Below are positions 57,001-64,000 of a stretch of 64,000 bases of DNA, piece after piece. The stretch is taken from the NCBI RefSeq assembly GCF_019649055.1, contig NW_026570304.1, positions 310,001 to 374,000 on the forward strand, read 5' to 3'. Position 1 is the stretch's first letter. Each line of letters opens with the position of its first letter. The notes under the pieces were generated by a model that saw only the letters and a program-made list of their open reading frames with translations, ran no database searches and had not been told where the DNA came from. The stretch is from Paramacrobiotus metropolitanus. Lineage: Eukaryota > Tardigrada > Eutardigrada > Parachela > Macrobiotidae. Position numbers and translations under genes: made by a program.

Positions 57001-57960
57001 CTGGGCCTGAATGGTCGCCGAGATAAGACGGCTGCCGGTGCGCGAATAAGGTCATCCGTCTGCCTTATCAGTCTCCCATCTGTCGCCGCTGGTGCTGGGC
57101 TGCCTGGTGCAGTGTGCCGAGGACCGGCAGCTGCGCTGCGAGGGCCGCCTGTGGTATGGTAAAACGGACGAGCCTGCAGGCTTCCGGACCCTCGTGGAGA
57201 TGCGCGCCTGGCGTCTCTGAACGGCTTCCCCACGAACCAGACGCTGTTCAATGGCAGCACTAGTTTGTTTTCCAATCAACGTTTTTTTAGTAGTATTTGA
57301 CCCCTTCTCTGTTTGTCGTGGTGCAGCTTGTTTTCCTGCGCATATTCGGAGTTGGTCGTTTGATTACGGGTGTTTTATAGATTTTTAGAACAGCCGTTTA
57401 TTGAATTTTTTTGCGACTTTTGTCATGCAGAGTTTTTCTCGGCCGGTTGGTGATAAATAATAATTCAGAAACGAATACAAGGAAGTCATGGTTAGCGCTC
57501 TTGGTGTCGCCAGCAAACGCTCGTTTTTGAAGGGAAAAAATGATTACAGCTTAAAACGAAATGGTCGCACACCCAACATCTCCACATTTAGTAGGCATGC
57601 AGTGCGGTGCACTGTACGACTGAGTTCAAAATATCCGTTTCGTGCAAGGGCAGTGCACCGCCTGCGTACAGAATGCTGGGCATGAGGCCATGCGACCATT
57701 TAGTCCTAAAATGCATTTCCGTTGCGTTCTCGCATATTATTAAATATTTGTCGTATTGTAAGAGAAGTAACTGACAGTGCTGCACACAAGAACGAAATGG
57801 CCGCCGTTCACCGGTTTGTTTGCATGTTGCATTTTTTATCTGAAATTTCCACAAATTTGTCTGCTGATCATGCTTTATCGATTACTCGTAGTAACATAGT
57901 GAGTAATACTATTACAGTACTACTTATGAGGATCTGGAATTTTAAGAATTATTTGATAGT
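54030..57960 (+). repeat. Segmental duplication, copy 2 (partner 18895-23760)
   Basis: Same orientation and order as the partner, with family-2 exons and flanks alike. This copy has more small insertions, deletions and stop codons, so it is the more decayed one. Confidence 0.75.
54923..57220 (+). pseudogene. F-box-like protein, family 2 copy B
   Basis: Exon 1 (54923-55611) follows TCAGTTGCAG: GRIFHHPYGVGHDLEESHTE, SPWTWVSAKQALYSPMRLL, then frame shifts, and a TAG just before the donor (CCCTACTAG|GTAAGG). Exon 2 (55945-56780) follows GTGTTGCAG: LRLSVPLLSALFAHLDTL, a TAG at the next codon, a shift, then an open run 56127-56648 (RLILRGGDLDTLLKVARMAA, HLVRMEWQLSVDPCSHNEVY), a stop (GVE*), and donor CCAG|GTACCG. 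Exon 3 (56980-57220) follows GCTTTGCAG and is also broken. Splice sites match copy A exactly, so copy B was a working gene of the same structure before decay. Confidence 0.8.
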
Positions 57961-58276
57961 TTTGAAAGCGCCCAAAATACACGAAACTGAAGAGCAGAAA
58001 ATGTTCCAGAAGGCAGTCCACTGCACCGGTCATAATTTTAAGCTGATTGCGTAACTGTAATTGTCTGTTAGTAACAGAAAGCCCGCGCCGGTTCAAACCA
58101 CTTAAAATCATTTGACTGAACCATTATCAATTCGAGCGTGCAGATACAGTTTTTCTTGGAAGACTCATAGAATCGTCACGGGTTACCCGTACAACATCTT
58201 AAGCTGGCCACTATTATAAGTTAATGGGCGACATACACCGTTAACGTCTCTGAGCGCGGACTTGTCTGGAATGTCA
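57221..58276. other. End of the segmental duplication and spacer
   Basis: Up to about 57.96 kb this is duplicated flank. Beyond that, to the start of the inverted repeat, no feature was seen. Confidence 0.5.
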
Positions 58277-59615
58277 GCGTGGCATCCAATCATCATGTCA
58301 CCCTGCCGCCATGCAACCACTGCTATGAGGACACCACACCCCTTGGATGGATCACGCATGCACCCATAGTATTCCTCTCGATGATTTTGATTGTCTCGTA
58401 CAATGCATTTAGCGATTTAGTGTTCAGTAATTGTGATGTAACAGGCTTTAGGCCCATAATGCAGTTTTATTGTTGGATTAGTGCCGTGGTTGTGTTTTTG
58501 AAGGGGTACTCTGTGGGATTCCCCACAGACATTAGGTGCGGTCTGTAATGCATGCTCATTCCTCGTGGCGCATGCATGGCCACGGAGAGGGATATCGATC
58601 CTGGCCCCGCTCCAGCAGGAGGATGTGCGCGTGATCACTCCGTGGATACGAATAGCCACGGAGAGATTGATTTTCCCTGGCTCCTGTTCCATAAGGTAAC
58701 CGGAGGATATATATTATCATCCATGTGATTGTAATGAATGGCAGTCTTAGCTAGTTCTCCTTTTCTTCGGACTCGGCCTTGATTATAGTATATACATAGC
58801 CAGTTCTTGCTGATAGGCATCACCAGCGCTGCGACACAGTCGACGCAAACGGGCGACTGTTGTTCGTGCGCGTCGTGGATGGCGCGAAAAAAAGAGTGTG
58901 CAGCGATCTGCTCTGCGTGGGTCGGCGCCGCAAGCTGATCCCCTTCGGACGCATCTTCCACCAGCCGTGTGGCGTAGGCTACAATTTGGAGGAGAGTTAC
59001 ACGGAGGGTGAACGCTGCCTAACGCAGTTGCAGGGGCGTTCCCAGTCCCGTTCTATTTGGACGTGGGTCAGCGTCTCACTGGCGCTGTACTTGCCCATGC
59101 GGCTGGTCATCCGCTTGGGCAAGTACGGAATTCGGGAAGTGGCGTTGCGGAATTACTATGGGAAGGAGTACGAGGGCGCCCTTACGCGCCGCGGAGGCTA
59201 CGCGTCGGTCGGGTGCAGTTGCCGGCGTCGTGCGCCGCCGTGCCGGAGCCGGTGTAGTGCTGTCTCCTGGTGGCCTAGCGGGACCGCAGCCGTAGCCGGG
59301 CCAGGCTGCCATGTGGTATAGCATTCAGCAGACTGCTGCGCGCCTTCACCTGACATTGTCGAGGATGCTGGACCTAGGGCCCGCATCGCTCCTGGATGCG
59401 GTATCCGGGGAAAATCTTGACGTACCCCTTCAAGCAGCAGCATAATATGGCACTGATTGAAGTTATGATTGGCAGGCAGTATTATCGAGTTGCTTTTCCA
59501 CCGGCAGATTCCACAGTCAACAGGAGATCTTGTTAAGGCAGCACTCGTTCCAGTGGCCTACTTCGTCGTGCAAGCGTCCAATGTTTCTGACTGAAACGAG
59601 ACTGTCTGCATCGGA
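58277..59615 (+). repeat. Left arm of a large imperfect inverted repeat
   Basis: From CATCCAATCATCATGTC at about 58277 the sequence matches the reverse complement of 63682 inwards; over 58300-58440 I count about six differences in 140 bp. The arm includes a hydrophobic open frame (58279-58548), the family-2 copy C remnant and part of a family-1 N-terminal module. It lacks about 1.2 kb present in the right arm (about 61.2-62.5 kb). Confidence 0.85.
58832..59372 (+). pseudogene. F-box-like protein, family 2 copy C (exon 1 remnant)
   Basis: Reads FVRVVDGAKKRVCSDLLCVG, PFGRIFHQPCGVGYNLEESY, SIWTWVSVSLALYLPMRLVI, then, after a deletion of the middle part, NYYGKEYEGALTRRGGYASV. Several frame changes follow. 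A scrap of exon 2 (RLHLTLSRMLDL) lies at about 59338-59372. No F-box remains. Confidence 0.75.
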
Positions 59616-61020
59616 GTGGCTGATGCGCTGAGCTCAGCAGAAGTTTCAGCTGCGCTTTGTCATCGTTCCCACTTACACGAGAAACTATTCTCAACGACGA
59701 CAGGCGTTGCTTTTGCCGGATTATGCTGTGGTTAGAGGGAGTGCTTTTGTGAGTGATTGTATGGTTCTAGTACAGTGCAGCCTCTCTACAAAATACAGGC
59801 ACGGTTCCATCCATTTCGTATGTTATCTCGGGGTGTGTTTTATGCAGGGACTCTGCCCCCAGGGGAAGTGGTTTACATTGGGGGCGGGGGGGGGGGTGAG
59901 GGCAGAGCAAGGTTTTGTTACTTTAGCAATTAACAAGACAGCAGCACGCACATACACAAGAAACACAGTTCAGCCTAGATATTCTATTGTTTAGCAACAG
60001 AAAAACGTTTTCGCTTAGAGTTTATCTTAATGCGATGAAATAACAGTTTTCTGCTGAGATGCACTTTGTAAAACTATTTAACATTTACACAAACTATTTC
60101 GACTTGATTATTATTAGGTATTCGATTGATTGGTGCGATCTGACTGCATCAAACTGCATCCGGTTAACTGTATCCAACTAAGTTCAACCGGTTCTGAATG
60201 TTATGTAGAGGCTCCCTACACCGGTAAGTAGACATTTGGTTCCTCGGAAAGTGTATGTAAGGCTTATGAAGAGGTGAATGTTACAAAGAGAAGCCTCCCA
60301 ATGTTATAGTCTACGAGCCGATCCGGTTCCTTACGGTCTGAAAATTTTCACAGTACGTTACTGATAAAACCGCTGCCAGTTTCAGAAAAACCAGGAGTCG
60401 TGGGCTGAGCCAAAGCGTAAAAAGCTGCTTAACGTCGACGAAGACAGTCTGGCTTTGCCATTGGAGGTTCTGAGGGAAGTTTTCTTTTCCTTGGACCCCA
60501 TCACCGCCTGCGCTGACGTCGCACGTGCTAGCTGTGTGAAGCCATTCTGGCGTCGCAAGAGCTGTGTCGAAATGTGAGTGTAACGGACCATTTGGCCAGC
60601 TCTTCGTTTCCCGTTCAGTGGAATTCTGAATACTTTCTGTATGCCTGCATCTTCAACCTCATCAAACTCGCCGCTCGCACCATCTGCTTCCGCGGCACAA
60701 ACTCTCAGCATCATCCCTGGAAACTGCACACTGAATCGCTGTACCTTATTAGGAAAACAGTGGCCGCCGCCGGCAGGCGCAACGATCGGCTCATTGTGTT
60801 CTAGCGATCGATTTGTGTCGGGTCGTCTGAACTCTGGCCTCTGCATGTGTTCTTCACAAAGATCGCCGCAACGCTGTCCAAGCTGTTATTATGCAGTCCC
60901 TGTGTGATCTGGAAAGATGTTCTCGCGCTGCAAAAATGCCTAGGCAGCACCGTGATGAAATCCCACATTCCGACTGCCCACATTCAGTCAGACACATTGG
61001 ACGCCTGCATAACAAAATGG
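59395..61020 (+). pseudogene. F-box protein, family 1 copy D, heavily decayed
   Basis: N-terminal module scrap (59450-59650): MALIEVMIGRQYYRVAFPPA, matching FVALVEVMIGGQCRREL in copy A, then stops. After about 780 bp without sense (which include a GGGGGCGGGGGGGGGGG run at 59880-59896), an F-box remnant appears at about 60430: ALPLEVLREVFFSLDPIT. Then FPVQWNSEYFLYACIFNLI, KLAARTICFRG and CVIWKDVLALQKCLGSTV follow in shifting frames. Order and orientation match copy A. Confidence 0.65.
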
Positions 61021-61409
61021 GCCACTGGAAAGGGTTCTGGCTTGACGAGTTCTCTTCTTGACTGTCGAATCCGCCGGTGGGAAAGCAGCTTGATGATACT
61101 TTCTGCCAATCATAACTTTAATCAGTGCCATATTATGCTGCTGCTTGAAGCGGTACGTCAAAATTTTCCGGGATACCACATTCAGGAGCGATGCGGGCCG
61201 TAGCGCAGCAGCACGGACACAGTGCCGCACTCGCGCGGCTCCTTCCCTTGATAGTTCGAGCAGTCAAGCACTTTCCCGGCCATTACCAGTACGAATCGTT
61301 TTGCCGGGCCTCCGAAGTTGACAATCAATCGGGGCGGAGTGCTGTTGTTATCTACCACCACTCGGTCAGCTAACTCTGCTAAATGGCGTCCGAGTGGGTA
61401 AAGCGCCAC
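60965..61409 (-). pseudogene. Family-1 N-terminal module, copy E
   Basis: The minus strand reads DNNSTPPRLIVNFGGPAKRF then VLVMAGKVLDCSNY, matching NDSTPPRLIVDFGCPTQHA of copy A, and further KQQHNMALIKVMIGRKYHQA. One frame change separates the two parts. No F-box follows on this strand. Confidence 0.7.
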
Positions 61410-61425
61410 TTGGCGCTCTACGCGA

Positions 61426-63150
61426 TCAGGTCCACGCCGTCTCGACCAGATCCGTGCTGGCTAGCTGCAGACGGACCAGGTAAATGTGGGCGGGAATGTG
61501 CATGGTGTAGGCTACTGTATGCCGAATGGGGAGGTCCTGCGCGGTCGCAAGGGGAGCGACACTGAGTCGGAGCACCCAGCACTGCGGCAGCACCGCCTCC
61601 GCGGCCAGCAGCCGACGCAGCGCTTCTACAAAGTCGTCCGCTACCCGGACCTGGCAGGAGTAGTACACCTCGTTTTGTGGACAGGGGTCAACCGACAGCT
61701 GCCGTTGAATGCGCAAGAGATGCACCACCGGCACACGGATCCCCGGGAAGTGGGCCGCCACCTTTAGGACCTTTCCAGATCCCCTCCGCGGAGTATGAGG
61801 TGTCGGGTGGTTGTGCGGAGGCAGTGCCGGAGGGTAGCCACAAGGGCGAAGTCTGCGAAGGGTTAGTTGCTTGGGGCAATGACGAGGGTGTGGCCAGCAC
61901 GCCGGACTGCAGCGCCCATCAAAGAGGGCGCAGACGGGGCGCACTCGCGTCTGCCAACCTTGCGTGGGCGAAAACTGCTAACAGGAGCGGGACAGACGGA
62001 CGCAAGCTAAACACGTTGTCGCCAGAAGCCCCCACAGACAGGTCCATCATCCGTAGCACATGCGACAGCGCTAACTTAAAGCGCCCGGCAGTCTTCTGAA
62101 TGCCAATCTGCACCACCAGTATTGTAACTGTTAAATGAAATGTGATTCGCTCCATGTCGGCGCATCCAGTAGGCGCACTGACTAACTGTTAGGTTTGTAC
62201 TTGCAATTCTTACGTCTAGATCGCAAATTGCAAATATTAAATTAAGCTCATTTCACAATGTTACGGGCCCACGCGGATACGAAGTTATTTTGGAAAGCTT
62301 GTATTCCTGTGTCCTGACCAAAGAACTTTTGGTGATGAGATAGCAGCAATAAGGTCGGAGATCTGATGGAATAAGGCAGAAAAACGTGTGAATTTCAAAA
62401 CAAACCAAAGCATACTTACCCAGTAGGGCCTGTCGTTCCAGTTTAGTTCCAAACGCACCCATAGAACCAACCGGCGCCAGTGTCCGCCAGCCGGCGAACA
62501 AACGCAAAGCCGGGTCGACAGCTTTACCGCATGGCAGCCTGGCCCGGCTACGGCTGCGGTCCCGCTAGGCTACCAGGAGACAGCACTACACCGGCTCCGG
62601 CACGGCGGCGCACGACGCCGGCAACTGCACCCGACCGACGCGTAGCCCCCGCGGCGCGTAAGGGCGCGCTCGTACTCCTTCCCATAGTAATTCCGCAACG
62701 CCACCTTTCCAAGATGCCTGCAAGCATCGGCCAGCATGCGCTTAAAGCTGGCCTCGTCCAGATCCAAGGGCGGATGTGGGTAATCGGGATAACGAGTAGC
62801 GGCCCGGCAGCTACGCCCGCTGCGTCGAGCGTTTGCAGCGGAGTGGAGCTTAAGCAGATAACCAGCCGCATGGGCAAGTACAGCGCCAGTGAGACGCTGA
62901 TCCACGTCCAAATAGAACGGGACTGGGAACGCCCCAGCAACTGCGTTAGGCAGCGTTCACCCTCCGTGTGACTCTCCTCCAAATCGTAGCCTACGCCACA
63001 CGGCTGGTGGAAGATGCGTCCGAAGGGGATCAGCTTGCGGCGCCGACCCACGCAGAGCAGATCGCTGCACACTCTTTTTTTCGCGCCATCCACGACGCGC
63101 ACGAAAAACAGACGCCCGTTTGCGTCGACTGTGTCGCAGCGCTGGTGATG
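61426..63150 (-). pseudogene. F-box-like protein, family 2 copy D
   Basis: Exon 1 (about 63150-62410) reads RVVDGAKKRVCSDLLCVGRR, GVGYDLEESHTEGERCLTQL, SIWTWISVSLALYLPMRLVI, then a shifted frame with NYYGKEYERALTRRGGYASV, and reaches donor TACTGG|GTAAGTAT near 62422. Exon 2 (about 62117-61426) reads LSHVLRMMDLSVGASGDNVF, LRPSVPLLLAVFAHARLADA, then in other frames VPVVHLLRIQRQLSVDPCPQ and VADDFVEALRRLLAAEAVLP. Multiple frameshifts make it a pseudogene. It supplies the middle part missing from copy C. Confidence 0.75.
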
Positions 63151-63682
63151 CCTATCAGCAAGAACTGGCTATGTATATACTATAATCAAGGCCGAGTCCG
63201 AGAAAACAAGAACTAGCTAAGACTGCCATTCATTACAATCACATGGATGATAATATATATCCTCCGGATACCTTATGGAACAGGAGCCAGGGAAAATCAA
63301 TCTCTCCGTGGCTATTCGTATCCACGGAGTGATCACGCGCACATCCTCCTGCTGGAGCGGGGCCAGGATAGATATCCCACTCCGCCACGTGGAATGAGCA
63401 TGCACTACAGACCGCACCTAATGTCTGTGGGGAATCCCACAGAGTACCCCTTCAGAAACACAACCACGGCACTACTCCAACAAGAAAACTGCTTCATGGG
63501 CCTAAAGCCTGTTAGATCACAATTACTGAACACTAAATCACTAAATGCAGTGTACGTGACAATCAAAACCATCGAGAGGAATACTATGGGTGCATGCGTG
63601 ATCCATCCAAGGGGTGTGGTGTCCTCATGGCAGTGGTTGCATGGCGGCAGGGCGACATGATGATTGGATTGCACGCCGACGT

Positions 63683-64000
63683 TCTTGCAGAGTCCGTGCT
63701 TGGAGACTACGGCGCACTGCTTTGAGGCACTTGACGATTTCGTCCTCACAGCTGTTGTGTGTCACAGAATGTCACAGAAGTCCCTAGCGGTCAAATCGAA
63801 TGACAAACCGAATCGAATGTTGTCACGGAGGCGGTCGAATCGAATAAATTTGAATAATTTTGCAAGAATATGCATCAGGAAATACGTTACCAAAGGATCC
63901 CATGGTTTTAAAGCTTTTTTAGTCATCTGTTGGTAGATGGGTTTTTGATCGAATCGAGTATGGGGTCTTTTTATAAGTGGATAGTTGGATGATTAAACGG
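63683..64000. other. Spacer at the window end
   Basis: Beyond the inverted repeat. Contains several GAATCGAAT-type words (about 63796-63860). No gene was seen. Confidence 0.5.

Larger units (their letters stand above)
60965..63682 (-). repeat. Right arm of the large inverted repeat
   Basis: Reverse-complement partner of 58277-59615, about twice as long because it keeps the family-2 exon-2 region that the left arm has lost. The unique centre is about 59616-60964. Confidence 0.85.

Noticed and set aside
58279-58548. Hydrophobic ORF shared by both arms of the inverted repeat as a real gene
   Set aside because: Between the arms, changes alter residues freely (Tyr/His, Ile/Lys, Tyr/Ser), as expected without protein constraint, and no splice context or family was found.
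1-64000. Bacterial or viral contamination
   Set aside because: Spliced genes, eukaryotic transposon classes and low gene density run through the whole window; no operons or ribosome-binding-site-led genes were seen.

Overview
The window looks like nuclear DNA of a small invertebrate. The grounds are split genes with GT..AG introns of about 75 bp to 1.3 kb, fast-decaying tandem gene families, long AT-rich spacers and at least five classes of eukaryotic mobile element. A tardigrade is my best guess. It rests only on the style of the expanded F-box genes and is an inference, not a match. No rRNA, tRNA, operon or CRISPR array was seen.

Layout. 1-2.6 kb: AT-rich spacer with simple repeats. 2.6-5.2 kb: a three-exon F-box gene (family 1, copy A). 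5.2-11.2 kb: spacer. 11.2-12.5 kb: a three-exon Harbinger-type transposase lacking its C-terminus. 13-15.3 kb: two broken family-1 F-box copies on the minus strand; the second is joined to an unrelated membrane-protein exon. 16.0-17.3 kb: a complete three-exon gene for a 300-residue protein I do not recognise. 18.9-23.7 kb: F-box family 2, copy A, in a segment duplicated again at 54.0-57.9 kb (copy B). 25.66-31.21 kb: a 5.5-kb DNA transposon with long inverted termini built from 32-bp tandem repeats. It carries one multi-exon gene for a doubled SUMO-protease-like (Ulp1/C48) plus PHD-finger protein. 34.3-37.4 kb: a non-LTR retrotransposon with a C-terminal restriction-like endonuclease, next to an XK-related membrane-protein gene. 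39-43.3 kb: an unrecognised ORF, a membrane-protein fragment and a DIRS-like (tyrosine recombinase) retroelement. 44-53.2 kb: a region with four arrays of a 9-bp repeat that reads Lys-Lys-Pro, plus exon-like pieces for charged proteins. 58.3-63.7 kb: a large imperfect inverted repeat carrying decayed copies of both F-box families.

How the parts relate. Both F-box families share a plan: an N-terminal beta-rich module, a second short module, an F-box, a helical C-terminal region, and a small last exon joined in phase 0. F-box proteins normally act as substrate receptors of SCF ubiquitin ligases. Most copies here are broken, so this looks like a birth-and-death cluster.

The most unusual object is the 25.7-31.2 kb transposon. 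Its first Ulp1 module keeps all four catalytic positions. The second has lost His, Gln and Cys. Matching intron phases show that an exon pair was duplicated. Three unrelated elements are each frameshifted exactly at an 8-9 bp homopolymer, so some apparent breaks may be assembly indels.
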